Positions 7,196 to 15,113 are shown, counted from the first letter of the stretch. The stretch is DNA of 17,651 bases from JASLDZ01 sp964235945 (GCA_964235945.1 CAXSDV010000054.1:1-17651), one strand, 5' to 3'. The notes: generated from the sequence alone by a model not told the origin. Numbers and translations: made by a program.

Positions 7196-7380
7196 ACCTG
7201 GGCGGAACTAACGGCCTGACGCTTGCTGCGCAAGGGCTGGAGGCTTGCTCGGCGTCGGCCGAAACGCTGGGTTCGGGAGCCGACCGGGACTTTAATGTCC
7301 AGGGCGGCCCGAAGATCGTCCTCCATGACGTGCGCGTAGGTCGGAGTCGATCTGATGCGCTCACCAGGCGCCGAGCCCCA
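7196..7380 (-). pseudogene. C-terminal remnant of a tyrosine recombinase (integrase)
   Basis: The minus-strand frame reads GERIRSTPTYAHVMEDDLRA followed by ALD, then a basic tail that runs into the tRNA-Cys fragment. The motif IRSTxTYAHVxEDxLR matches the end of tyrosine recombinases around the nucleophilic tyrosine (compare XerD, LSTTQIYTHVATERLR); the tyrosine codon is at 7336-7338. The normally preceding LGH is eroded to APGER, and nothing upstream of about 7380 resembles the catalytic core, so the gene has lost its N-terminal four-fifths or more. An open frame happens to continue from 7452 to 7075, but both ends of it look random. Position directly next to the att half-site is what is expected of an integrase gene whose 3' end abuts attP. 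Confidence 0.6.
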
Positions 7381-7430
7381 AGCATTTGCGGCTTGCGGCA
7401 ACCTGAGAGGGGGGGCGGGGTTAGGTCCGT

Positions 7431-7679
7431 ATGACGTTCCGCACCGCCACATTCCTCGCCGTCGCCGCCCTGGCCATCAGCGCGTGCGACGGAAAGACCG
7501 CCGCTGAAAACCACCGTGACGCGGCGGGCCAGCAGACGGCCGGAGGTGTGAAGGCGGGCGTCGGCGGGCTGATCGGCGACAAGTCGCTGCAGCAGGAGGG
7601 TCAGGCCCAGTCCGACCGCGGCCGCGTAAACGAGAAGGTCGGCGACGTGAAGGACGCCGTGCACAACGCGGTCCACTAA
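7431..7679 (+). CDS. Small lipoprotein with a CsbD-like domain
   Basis: An 82-residue protein with a lipoprotein signal peptide (MTFRTATFLAVAALAISAC, lipobox ISAC, lipidated Cys19) followed by a CsbD-like segment. GVKAGVGGLIGDKSLQQEGQ and a following GRVNEKVGDVKDAV match the family pattern G-K-x3-VGxLTGDxxLxxEGxAQ...GKVQxxVGDVKDxV. CsbD proteins are small stress-induced proteins, in most cases without a signal peptide; here the domain would sit in the periplasm attached to a membrane. The start ATG has AGG seven to five bases upstream. The gene is the first intact one to the right of the integrase relic, so it may be element cargo or simply the neighbour. A hairpin follows 25 bases after the stop. 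Confidence 0.8.
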   Translation: MTFRTATFLAVAALAISACDGKTAAENHRDAAGQQTAGGVKAGVGGLIGDKSLQQEGQAQSDRGRVNEKVGDVKDAVHNAVH

Positions 7680-7703
7680 GGGCCTGCAGCCACCTCGATC
7701 GAA

Positions 7704-7724
7704 GCCGGGTCGGCGAAACCCGGC
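7704..7724 (+). terminator. Possible terminator hairpin after the CsbD-like lipoprotein gene
   Basis: GCCGGGT, loop CGGCGAA, ACCCGGC: a perfect seven-base stem 25 bases after the stop codon. There is no T-run behind it (CGCAAGG follows), so intrinsic termination is uncertain; it would serve either strand. The rest of the 223-base stretch up to 7902 shows no gene that I can support. Confidence 0.3.
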
Positions 7725-7902
7725 CGCAAGGCGGTCTCCAAAGGGGTGCCGATCGTCGCCTTCCCCAGGGCGACCCAGAGTTCGGCCCTCGGCGCGTTCC
7801 GGCCGAAGTGAAATCGCCGACGTCGGGTCTGGAGGTGGTCGCCGCCTTCTGCCGCGGCTGGGTGCGTTGCGCCATGTAGGCCGTCTCGCCGAGGAAGCCG
7901 TG

Positions 7903-9384
7903 TCAGTGGGAGGGTAGGGAAGCCTTTCCGCCCTTGTCGTGCACGCCGAAGCGCTCGACGAGCGTCGCGCTGGCGGTGTTCAGCCCCACCACCTCCATCT
8001 CGCGCCCTTGGCGTCGGCCCTTGAGCATCACGCGATCCAGGGCGCCGATGGCGGAGATGTCCCAGAAGTGCGCGTCGCAGACGTCGATCACGACGCGCTC
8101 CACCGGTTCCAGCACGTCGATCGCGTCGGCGAAGGCCCCGGCGGAGGCGAAGAACACCTGCCCGCTGACCCGGTAGGTGCGGGTGCGGCCATCGTCGGAC
8201 AGCTCCGAGACCGTCCGGCTCATACGCGACACCTTGCTGGCGAAAAACACGCCCGAGAGCACCACGCCCACGAGCACGCCCTTGGCCAGGTCGCGCGTGG
8301 CCAGCACCGTGCCCACGGTCGCCAGCATGACGACGGACGACGGCCAGGGGTTGGTCCTGAGCCGTCCCAGCGAGCCCCACGAGAAAGTGTTGACCGAGAC
8401 CATGATCATCACCGCGGTGAGCGCCGCGACGGGGACGATGGCCAGCAGCCCCTGCAACGCCACGAGCAGCACCAGCAGGAAGACGCCCGCCACCAGCGTG
8501 GACAAGCGCGAGCGTCCGCCGGAGGAGACGTTGATCACCGACTGGCCGATCATGGCGCAGCCGCCCATGCCGCCGAACAGGGCGGAGGCGATGTTGGCCA
8601 CGCCCTGGCCCATGCACTCGCGGTTCTTGCCGCTGGGCGTGTCGGTCATGTCGTCCACGATCTGAGCGGTGAGGAGCGACTCCAAGAGGCCCACCGCCGC
8701 CAGGGTCAGCGCTACGGGCGTGATGATCCTCAGCGTCTCCCAGGTCGGCGGCACGAGCGGCGGCCCGAAGGCGGGCAGGCTCCTGGGCAGCTGGCCCAGG
8801 CCCGCCACGCGCGGCACCTCGAGCTTGAAGGCCACGACCAGCACCGTCAGCACCGCGATGGCGACGAGGGGGGAGGGAACCGCCCGGGTGAGGCGCGGCA
8901 GGAGGTAGATCACCAGCAGCCCCAGGCCGATCAGGCCGTAGACCACCGGCGGCGCGCCCACGAGCTGGGGCAGTTGGGCAAGGAAGATCAGGACGGCCAA
9001 GGCGTTGACGAAGCCCGTCATCACCGACTGCGAGACGAACCGCATCAGCCCGCCCAGCCGCAACAGCCCGGCCGCGATCTGGAACACGCCCATCAGGATC
9101 GTCGCCGCGAACAGGTACTGGACGCCGTGGGTCCTCACGATCGGCCCCATGAGCACGGCGGTGGAGGCGGTCGCGGCCGAAATCATGGCGGGACGCCCGC
9201 CGGTGAAGGCGATCACGCTCGCGATCACCACGGAGGCGTAGAGGCCGACCTTGGGGTCCACCCCTGCGACCACGGAGAAGCCGATCGCCTCGGGGATGAG
9301 GGCCAGGGCGACCACCAGGCCGGAAAGCGCGTTCACGCGGACGTTCGAAGCCCAGCCCAGGCGAGCCGCTGTCTGAGGTGTCAT
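7903..9384 (-). CDS. SulP family inorganic anion transporter with STAS domain
   Basis: A 493-residue inner-membrane transporter of the SulP/SLC26 family. About 10-14 hydrophobic segments begin with VRVNALSGLVVALALIPEAI (the proline-containing TM1 of SulP) and continue to about residue 385. The family signature region GQGVANIASALFGGMGGCAM followed by IGQSVINVSSGGRSRLST is clear. The C-terminal roughly 95 residues are a STAS domain (RVSGQVFFASAGAF ... VVIDVCDAHFWDISAIGALD). Substrate could be sulfate, bicarbonate or another anion; sequence alone does not decide. No carbonic anhydrase or sulfate-assimilation gene is adjacent. ATG 9384 gives the conserved start; the open frame continues to 9744 but that extension is Arg/Ser-rich and random-looking. 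It is divergent from the desaturase gene. Confidence 0.93.
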   Translation of the reverse strand: MTPQTAARLGWASNVRVNALSGLVVALALIPEAIGFSVVAGVDPKVGLYASVVIASVIAFTGGRPAMISAATASTAVLMGPIVRTHGVQYLFAATILMGVFQIAAGLLRLGGLMRFVSQSVMTGFVNALAVLIFLAQLPQLVGAPPVVYGLIGLGLLVIYLLPRLTRAVPSPLVAIAVLTVLVVAFKLEVPRVAGLGQLPRSLPAFGPPLVPPTWETLRIITPVALTLAAVGLLESLLTAQIVDDMTDTPSGKNRECMGQGVANIASALFGGMGGCAMIGQSVINVSSGGRSRLSTLVAGVFLLVLLVALQGLLAIVPVAALTAVMIMVSVNTFSWGSLGRLRTNPWPSSVVMLATVGTVLATRDLAKGVLVGVVLSGVFFASKVSRMSRTVSELSDDGRTRTYRVSGQVFFASAGAFADAIDVLEPVERVVIDVCDAHFWDISAIGALDRVMLKGRRQGREMEVVGLNTASATLVERFGVHDKGGKASLPSH

Positions 9385-9691
9385 GTAATCTCGCGCGGAT
9401 GGAGACCTCCGCTCACCGCGGTCCAAGGCGTCCAGGGTGCGTGGTCCGGCGGATCGGCGGCCGGAAGAGCCACCCGGCGTCACACCGGGTCCGAAGCGAG
9501 CGCCTTCTCTAAGCGAGCGGGCCCTAAGCGGCAACAGAGGGCGACGCCGCCGCCAGGGGGCGCTTTCCCACCGGCTCGACGTCTTCAACCCCGGATTGCG
9601 GCCCGCCCGGCCCGGTTCGACGGATTTCCGCCACGACGAGACTCGTAGATGATGGGGTTGCACGCTTCCCAGCGCGCCCCAGCGCGAGGCT
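9385..9691. promoter_or_regulatory. Intergenic region between SulP and desaturase genes (divergent promoters expected)
   Basis: About 307 bases without a gene between two divergent starts. On the minus strand TTGCCG (9534-9529) and TTAGAG (9512-9507) are spaced by 16 bases and could be a weak promoter for the SulP gene, leaving a leader of about 115 bases. A hairpin ACCCGG / CCGGGT (9472-9477 with 9485-9490) lies within that leader. No clear promoter for the desaturase gene and no known riboswitch fold were recognised. Confidence 0.3.
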
Positions 9692-10756
9692 TTGAAGGAC
9701 GTGACCCTGACACCGCCCGAAGCTCCAGAGCGCCACTCCGACATCGTCTACCCCGCCGCGGTTCCGTTCGTACTCATCCATCTCGCCTGCCTGGCGGTGC
9801 TGTGGACCGGCGTGACCTGGAAGGCGGCGGCGCTGGGCGTGGCGCTCTACCTCGTGCGCATGTTCGCCATCGGCGCGGGCTACCACCGCTACTTCTCGCA
9901 CCGCGCCTTCTCCACCGGGCGCGTGTTCCAGTTCGTGCTGGGGTTCCTGGCGCAGACGAGCGCGCAGAGCAGCGTGCTGTGGTGGGCGAGCCGCCACCGG
10001 CACCACCACCTGCACTCCGACACCGAGGACGACACGCACTCCGCCCTGCGGCGCGGCTTCTGGTACAGCCATGTGGCCTGGATTTTCGACCGGCGGCACC
10101 GGGAGGTGGACTGGGAGCGGATCGACGACCTGGCCCGCCACCCCGAGCTGCGGTGGCTGCACCGCAACGAGTTCCTTCCGGCCGCGGCCATGGCGCTGGG
10201 CTGCCTGGCGATCGCGGGCTGGTCCGGGCTGGTGGTCGGCTTCCTGTGGAGCACCGTGGCGGTCTACCACGGCACCTTCTGCATCAATTCCCTGGCCCAC
10301 ATGCGCGGGAGCCGTCGCTACGTGACGGGCGACGGCTCGCGCAACAACGCCTGGCTGGCGCTCCTCACCCTGGGGGAGGGGTGGCACAACAACCACCACG
10401 CTTGTCAGAGCAGCGCCCGCCAAGGCTTCCGTTGGTGGGAGTTCGACCCGACCTTCTACGTGCTGTGGACGCTGTCCAAGCTCGGCGTGGTCCGCGACCT
10501 CAAGAAGCCGCCCGCGGCCCTGGTGCGCAACGAGCACCGGCTGGGCGCCCGGGTGGTGGACCGGGCTGCGGCGCAGCTCCTGGAGCGCTACGACGCCCTG
10601 GAGCCCGTTCTCCCCGCCGCGTCCGCCCGGCCGCAGATGGAGGCGCTGGCCGCCGCCATGTTCGCCCGCACGGGATGCCTGAACAGGATCGTGGACCGCG
10701 CGGGCCAGCTCCTGGCGGCGAGAAGGGAGGCGGGCGCCAAGGTGATGACCGCTTAG
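9692..10756 (+). CDS. Fatty-acid desaturase (delta-9 / stearoyl-CoA desaturase-like)
   Basis: A 354-residue membrane di-iron desaturase of the OLE1/COG1398 type, which inserts a double bond into acyl-CoA or acyl-lipid chains and adjusts membrane fluidity. All three histidine boxes are present: HRYFSH (65-70), HRHHH (102-106) and HNNHH (232-236), along with the NSLAH motif (199-203) that supplies a further iron ligand in this family. Hydrophobic segments lie at about 20-60, 78-98 and 163-195. The C-terminal tail of about 80 residues (RLGARVVDRAAAQLLERYDA onwards) is hydrophilic and helical. The start is unusual: no in-frame ATG exists; TTG 9692 (with GAGG just upstream) or GTG 9701 must be used. 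It is convergent with the 798-residue protein gene. Confidence 0.92.
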   Translation: MKDVTLTPPEAPERHSDIVYPAAVPFVLIHLACLAVLWTGVTWKAAALGVALYLVRMFAIGAGYHRYFSHRAFSTGRVFQFVLGFLAQTSAQSSVLWWASRHRHHHLHSDTEDDTHSALRRGFWYSHVAWIFDRRHREVDWERIDDLARHPELRWLHRNEFLPAAAMALGCLAIAGWSGLVVGFLWSTVAVYHGTFCINSLAHMRGSRRYVTGDGSRNNAWLALLTLGEGWHNNHHACQSSARQGFRWWEFDPTFYVLWTLSKLGVVRDLKKPPAALVRNEHRLGARVVDRAAAQLLERYDALEPVLPAASARPQMEALAAAMFARTGCLNRIVDRAGQLLAARREAGAKVMTA

Positions 10757-10855
10757 CCGCTCGACTATCGGCGCCGCTCGACGAGGCTTGCCGGCCACCC
10801 GCGCTTCCAACGCCCCCACAGCGGACGTCCCGAGCTGACCTCCCGGGCTTCGACC

Positions 10856-13252
10856 TCAGAAGGCGAGCTCGCTGACCGTTTGCGGATCGTCGTGCAGCCG
10901 CACGTAGAGCCGGCCCGACTTGGGGCGAGGCACAGGGATGGTCCGCCCCGTGAAGCCCTTGGCGACGGGTTCGGCGTTCGCCAGCCCGGGATCGCTCGAA
11001 ACGGCGTCGATCAGGTACAAGTCCTCCCCGCTGAGCTGGCAGGGCGCGTCGCCCGTGGCGGGGCACTGCAGGGCGCCGAGCTTGGGCAGGCGCACGAGGA
11101 CCGCCAGGGGACGCCAGTCACCCGCGGCGCCGTTCTGCACGACGCGGTAGCGCAGCGGGCCGAAACTGGACAGGCCGAACGCCTTGCCGGTGTCCAGCGT
11201 CGCCACGAGGACTTGAGGGTCCGCCTCGGTGAGGCCGTCCGCCAGGGTGAGCGTGGTGGAGCCGGCCCCCTCGGGAGCGGCCACCTCGACGGACACGCCG
11301 CCGTTGAACCGGGTCGCCCCGTCCGCGCGGAGGGAGAAGTCCAGCCGGGAGCCCCGGGGCAATTCGGCCGCGTCGCCGAGCTTGAACGGGGCGGGCGGCG
11401 GCGGCGTCCGGCTGGTGCTGATCAGCGACGCCTGCGGCCGCGCGGCCTCCACCGTCGCCTTGACCTGCAGGGTGCGCCCGTCCTTCAGCGCCACCTTCGC
11501 GGCGGCGGACCGTCCCGACGCCAGCTTGGCGACGGCCGCCGGATCGGCGGCGGCCAGCGCCAGCGCGTCGCCGCCGTCGTGCGCGGTCAGCTCGCCGGGC
11601 GTGAACGCGGCCCCCGCGAACGACAGGCTCGCCACCTGGTCCAGGCGCGCGCCCGTCAGCACGCCGGCCGCATCGCCCGCGTGGAAGGAGAAGCCGTCCA
11701 GCCGCGCGGCTTGGTCGAGAACCTCGACCGGCGCCACGTCCGCGTCCTGGCGGCCGTACTGCGCGACGTGCAGGGCGGCCGGCCCGGGCCGGGCGTCGCC
11801 CAGCGGCACGGTGACGTCCAGGGCGTCGTCGCCGGCCGGCTTCCAGGCGAGGGTGCGGACCTCGCCGGAGGGCGCCTGCAACGTCACCTCGCGCACGCAG
11901 GCGGCGGGACCGCCCTCCAGCTTCACCGTGTCGTCGCGGCCCGCCACCAGAGCCTGCCGGCTCTCCGGGGCCAACCGCCACGCCTGCGCTTGGGCGTTCT
12001 GCAGGTGGAAGGCGGGGCCGTCGAAGGCGGTGAAGCCCCAGTAGCCGTGCAGCGCGCCCTCGAACGACGCCCCCAACCCGGCCTTGGCCGCCGCCCCGGC
12101 GTCGACGACCAGACCGCCCTTCTCGGCGTCGGCGCTCACGGGCAGGTCGACGGTGCGGCCGTCGGGGGCGGCGGCGCGCAGCACCATGTCGTGGGCGTAG
12201 CCGGTCGCGTAGACGAGCGGCGCGCCCTCCACCGGCAGCACGAGGTCCGACCGGGCCGCGCAATAGCGCCCGGAGGGGTCCACGGCGCGCAGGGGAGGCG
12301 ACTGGGGCGGCTCCACCGGCGGCAGCGCCGCCACCAGCACCGAGCGCGGGTTTTGGAACGAGGGCGGCGCGTTGAGCACCAGGGACAGCCGGTCCCCCGC
12401 CATCGTGCTCAGCGCCGGGATGTACTGGAACTGGGCTGTGCGGAAGGAGTCCAGAATGCGGGCGATGTCGAACGCCGCGCCGATGTAGGGGCTCGACACG
12501 CCGTAGCCCGCGGCGGGCGACGCGCCGAGCTGGAAGGCGAGGTCCGCCGACGGGCCCGAGCTCAGCGCCTCCACGATGGAGCGGCTGTGGCCGTCGTTGA
12601 GGATCAGCGCCTCCTGGCCCTGCATGAGGCAGGCGGCCTGCAGGTCGGGCGCGCGCTGGAAGCAGTCGGTGTTCAGCTTGATGACGAGGCTGCGCGCGAG
12701 CAGCGGGGACACCGTCTTCAGGGTCGCCGGATCGGCGGCGGCGCTCCGGCGCAGCGCCGCCAGAAAGGCGTCGAGGCGCGCGCGGTCCAGGGACGCCTGG
12801 TTCAGGTCCTGCGAAGCGCGCACGAAAGCGCCGGGGCGGCCGCGGACCGCGCCCACCAGCGTGTTGAAGTCGCCGCCGGTTTGGGGGACGAGAAACACGA
12901 GCGCCTGCCGGGCCTCCGGCGGCACCTTGAGGGTCAGCCCGTCGCGCCCCTTGCGGGTCCAGGTCTGCGCCCGGAAGAACCAGGACTTGGGCGGCGGGTT
13001 GGTCGCCCCCCTCAGGAAGGCGGCCACCAGGAGGTAGCGCACCGACTGACTGGCGGGCAGGTCCGCCTTGATCGACAGCAGGTCGCCTTCGCTGAGGTTC
13101 GGCGTCTGCGAGATCGGCAGGGTGACGCCCGCGTGGGTCACCTCGACCCGCAGGGCGGGGCCGGCGAGGTCGAAGGGGGGCGGGTCGGCCCTGGCGGCGC
13201 CCGCGACCGCCAGCCAGGCGCAGATGCAGGCGATCAGGCCGTGTCTCGACAT
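10856..13252 (-). CDS. Large secreted protein of unknown function (798 aa)
   Basis: I do not recognise the family. From ATG 13252 the product begins with a clear Sec signal peptide (MSRHGLIACICAWLAVAGAA, cleavage probably after ARA at 20-22). No later membrane segment is evident, so it should be periplasmic or secreted. An N-terminal half with mixed alpha/beta character includes ALVFLVPQTGGDFNTLVGAV and a helical stretch rich in leucine. It is followed by several beta-rich stretches that look like immunoglobulin-like modules; one, VLTGARLDQVASLSFAGAAF, resembles an IPT/TIG domain. Paired cysteines (NTDCFQ ... AACLMQ; ALQCPATGDAPCQLSG) suggest disulfides. In-frame ATGs at 13261 and 13300 would precede the signal peptide with an Arg-rich stretch and are less likely. 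A 923-residue plus-strand frame lies opposite but is Arg/Gly/His/Gln-rich and has no recognisable protein, so this strand is preferred. Confidence 0.75.
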   Translation of the reverse strand: MSRHGLIACICAWLAVAGAARADPPPFDLAGPALRVEVTHAGVTLPISQTPNLSEGDLLSIKADLPASQSVRYLLVAAFLRGATNPPPKSWFFRAQTWTRKGRDGLTLKVPPEARQALVFLVPQTGGDFNTLVGAVRGRPGAFVRASQDLNQASLDRARLDAFLAALRRSAAADPATLKTVSPLLARSLVIKLNTDCFQRAPDLQAACLMQGQEALILNDGHSRSIVEALSSGPSADLAFQLGASPAAGYGVSSPYIGAAFDIARILDSFRTAQFQYIPALSTMAGDRLSLVLNAPPSFQNPRSVLVAALPPVEPPQSPPLRAVDPSGRYCAARSDLVLPVEGAPLVYATGYAHDMVLRAAAPDGRTVDLPVSADAEKGGLVVDAGAAAKAGLGASFEGALHGYWGFTAFDGPAFHLQNAQAQAWRLAPESRQALVAGRDDTVKLEGGPAACVREVTLQAPSGEVRTLAWKPAGDDALDVTVPLGDARPGPAALHVAQYGRQDADVAPVEVLDQAARLDGFSFHAGDAAGVLTGARLDQVASLSFAGAAFTPGELTAHDGGDALALAAADPAAVAKLASGRSAAAKVALKDGRTLQVKATVEAARPQASLISTSRTPPPPAPFKLGDAAELPRGSRLDFSLRADGATRFNGGVSVEVAAPEGAGSTTLTLADGLTEADPQVLVATLDTGKAFGLSSFGPLRYRVVQNGAAGDWRPLAVLVRLPKLGALQCPATGDAPCQLSGEDLYLIDAVSSDPGLANAEPVAKGFTGRTIPVPRPKSGRLYVRLHDDPQTVSELAF

Positions 13253-13485
13253 CCGTCCCATGCTCGCCGCCGCCCGCCGCGTCTCCCGCGGGCCTCCCAC
13301 AGTTCACGCATCCGGCGCCCGTGTGCACCTCCATTCTGGCGGCAACGTGCCGCTTCGCCCCATCGCCCGGCTCCTCTCGTCGGGCGAGGCTTCGGCGTCG
13401 GTGACCCAGGCGGCGTCGGGAGGTCCCGAAGCGTGGTCCACAGCGATGCGACGAACTCCGCCCATCGCCGCCGTCGACCGCTCGC

Positions 13486-14730
13486 CTACGGCGTGGCGGT
13501 GTTCTCGGGCAGCGGCCGCAGTGCGGCCAGCCGCGCCGCCACGACCAGCGCCGCCGCCAGGAGCGCGGCGGTGAAGCCGGCCACCCCCGGCCACCCCGCG
13601 CGCGCCCAGAACAGTCCGCCCAGCGAGCCCGCCACGCTGGATCCGAGATAGTAGACCAGGAGGTAGAGCGAAGCCGCCGCCGCCTTGTGCGCGCCCGATC
13701 GCCGACCCACCCAGCTCGAGGCGATCGAGTGGGCGCCGAAGAAGCCGACGGTCAGCACGCCCACGCCCGTGACCACGACCCATAGCGGCCGAAGCGCCGT
13801 CAGCCCGACGCCCGCGAGCATGAGCAGCACCGGCGCCCACAGCACCCGGCGGCGCCCAAGCCGCCCAGCCGCCTCGCCGAACACGGGCGAACTCACCACG
13901 CCCAGCAGGTAGAGCGCGAACACCGCCGCCACCGCCGACTGCCCCAGCCGGTACGGCGGGGCGATCAGCCGAAAGGCCAGGTAGTTGTAGACGGTGACGA
14001 AGGCGCCCATCACCAGCCCGCCCTCGGCGAACAGCCAGGGTAGGCCGGGGTCGCGGAAAGCTGCGGCGAACGCGTCCAATCGGGCGTGGAACTTTACGGC
14101 GCGCGCCGGTCGGTGGCGTCGGCTGGTGGGCAGGCTCCACTGGAACAGGGCGGCCGCCGCTGCGCCCGCCACGCCCACCACCGCCACCGCCCAGCGCCAG
14201 CCGACCACCTCGGCCAGGGCGCCGCAGCCGAGTCGGCCGAACATGCCGCCCAGCGCCGTGCCGGCGATGTAGAGGCCCATGGCCAGGCCGGCCGCATCCG
14301 CGTCGAGCTCGTCGGCGACGTAGGCCATGGCGACGGCCGGCGCCCCCGCCAGGACGAGCCCGGCCAGGGCGCGCATGGCGACGAGCACAGGCCAGCTCGG
14401 CGAGGCCGCCGCCAGCAGCGTCAACAGCGCCGCGGCGTAGAGCGCGCCGGTCATGACGGGCTTGCGCCCCCACCGGTCCGACAGAGCGGAAGCGAAGAGC
14501 AGGCCCACCGCCAGGGCGGCCGTGGAGGCGGACACCGCCAGGCTCGCGCCCGCGGCCCCCAGCCGGAACTCGGCGGCGAACAGCGGCAGGAGCGGCTGGA
14601 CGCAGTAAAGCAAGCCGAAGGTCGACAGCCCCGCGCAGAGAAGCGCCACGAGCACGCGGACGAAGGCCCGCTCGCGCCGGAGGATAGGCTCCGGAAGTTC
14701 GTCCCCGGGGAGGAGCGCTGGCGTGGGCAT
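13486..14730 (-). CDS. MFS transporter (YnfM / drug-efflux-like)
   Basis: A 414-residue, 12-helix major facilitator of the kind annotated as YnfM-like or arabinose-efflux-like permeases. Motif A is seen between helices 2 and 3 (SALSDRWGRKPVM, residues 81-93), with the second-half counterpart GEAAGRLGRRRVL. The stretch LLYCVQPLLPLFAAEFRLG after the first helix is characteristic of this subfamily. It probably exports a small molecule with protons; the substrate is unknown. GAGG five to eight bases before the ATG supports the start. Within the gene a central loop TSRRHRPARAVKFHARLD is basic as expected. It lies between the TPS operon and the unknown secreted protein, on the same strand but with gaps of 143 and 233 bases, so it is likely a separate unit. 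Confidence 0.9.
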   Translation of the reverse strand: MPTPALLPGDELPEPILRRERAFVRVLVALLCAGLSTFGLLYCVQPLLPLFAAEFRLGAAGASLAVSASTAALAVGLLFASALSDRWGRKPVMTGALYAAALLTLLAAASPSWPVLVAMRALAGLVLAGAPAVAMAYVADELDADAAGLAMGLYIAGTALGGMFGRLGCGALAEVVGWRWAVAVVGVAGAAAAALFQWSLPTSRRHRPARAVKFHARLDAFAAAFRDPGLPWLFAEGGLVMGAFVTVYNYLAFRLIAPPYRLGQSAVAAVFALYLLGVVSSPVFGEAAGRLGRRRVLWAPVLLMLAGVGLTALRPLWVVVTGVGVLTVGFFGAHSIASSWVGRRSGAHKAAAASLYLLVYYLGSSVAGSLGGLFWARAGWPGVAGFTAALLAAALVVAARLAALRPLPENTATP

Positions 14731-14752
14731 GCGACCTCAGAGCCCGCCGGAG

Positions 14753-14827
14753 GTGCGTGGGAGTTCGCGTTTCTACGCACGCTCAAGGGTCACCGTCCAC
14801 GCCGGCGCAGGTCCCACGCTGCGTGGG
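14753..14827. promoter_or_regulatory. Dyads and short direct repeat upstream of the MFS gene
   Basis: The 143 bases between the MFS start and the 79-residue ORF contain CCCACG CTG CGTGGG (14813-14827, six-base arms) and GTGCGT ... ACGCAC (14753-14758 with 14775-14780). There is also a direct repeat: TGCGTGGG followed by TTCGCG, with two extra bases in the first copy (14754 and 14820). They could be repressor sites of the MFS gene or a terminator for the upstream TPS operon; no T-run is present. Confidence 0.3.
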
Positions 14828-14873
14828 TTCGCGCTCCGGGCCACATGCGGCGTGACCTCGATGGCGGGCGGCG

Positions 14874-15113
14874 TCAGCCCGGGTCGACGTCCGCAGGCGA
14901 AGGCGCGACGCGCACCTCGACACCCGCCAGGGCCGCCAGCCGGCGCAGTTGCGCCGCCGCCGCGGGGCTTCGGGCGTGGAGCACGCCCGCTACTCGGCGG
15001 CCGGTGTCGAACAGGCTCTGCGCCCGCCACTCGCCGGCCTCGGCCGCCACGGATCGCCACAGCGCCGCGTCGTAGCTGTCTCGTGCGACGAAGAAGCCCT
15101 TCGCTCCACACAT
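14874..15113 (-). CDS. Small uncharacterised protein downstream of tpsB (79 aa)
   Basis: No family recognised. The frame from ATG 15113 to TGA 14874 encodes a soluble protein with a helix YDAALWRSVAAEAGEWRAQ and a mixed C-terminal part (VAGVLHARSPAAAAQLRRLA followed by ALAGVEVRVAP), the latter reading like a helix then a strand. Third codon positions are strongly G/C, better than the competing frame at 14773-15111. It starts 14 bases after the tpsB stop, the same spacing as between tpsA and tpsB, so it may be the third gene of that operon. No signal peptide is visible, which argues against a secreted accessory protein. Only moderately sure that it is real. Confidence 0.5.
   Translation of the reverse strand: MCGAKGFFVARDSYDAALWRSVAAEAGEWRAQSLFDTGRRVAGVLHARSPAAAAQLRRLAALAGVEVRVAPSPADVDPG

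Noticed and set aside
7152..7240. Complete tRNA gene on the minus strand
   Set aside because: Only the 3' half is present; the anticodon stem is mispaired at its ends and no D arm or 5' acceptor strand is found upstream.
7680..7902. Possible gene remnant between the CsbD-like lipoprotein and SulP genes
   Set aside because: Open frames exist on the minus strand, but none has a recognisable motif or convincing start; apart from one hairpin I see nothing supportable.
7939..9648. Plus-strand open frame of 569 codons opposite the SulP gene
   Set aside because: His/Gln/Arg/Gly-rich shadow of a clear membrane transporter on the other strand.
13253..13485. Open frames between the MFS gene and the secreted-protein gene
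   Set aside because: The frames are extensions or shadows of the neighbours without start signals or family features; treated as an ordinary intergenic region.
10880..13651. Very long open frame (923 codons) on the plus strand opposite the secreted protein
   Set aside because: Composition is extreme in Arg, Gly, His and Gln with no domains or signal peptide; long antisense frames are expected at this GC content. The minus-strand product has a signal peptide and a normal composition.
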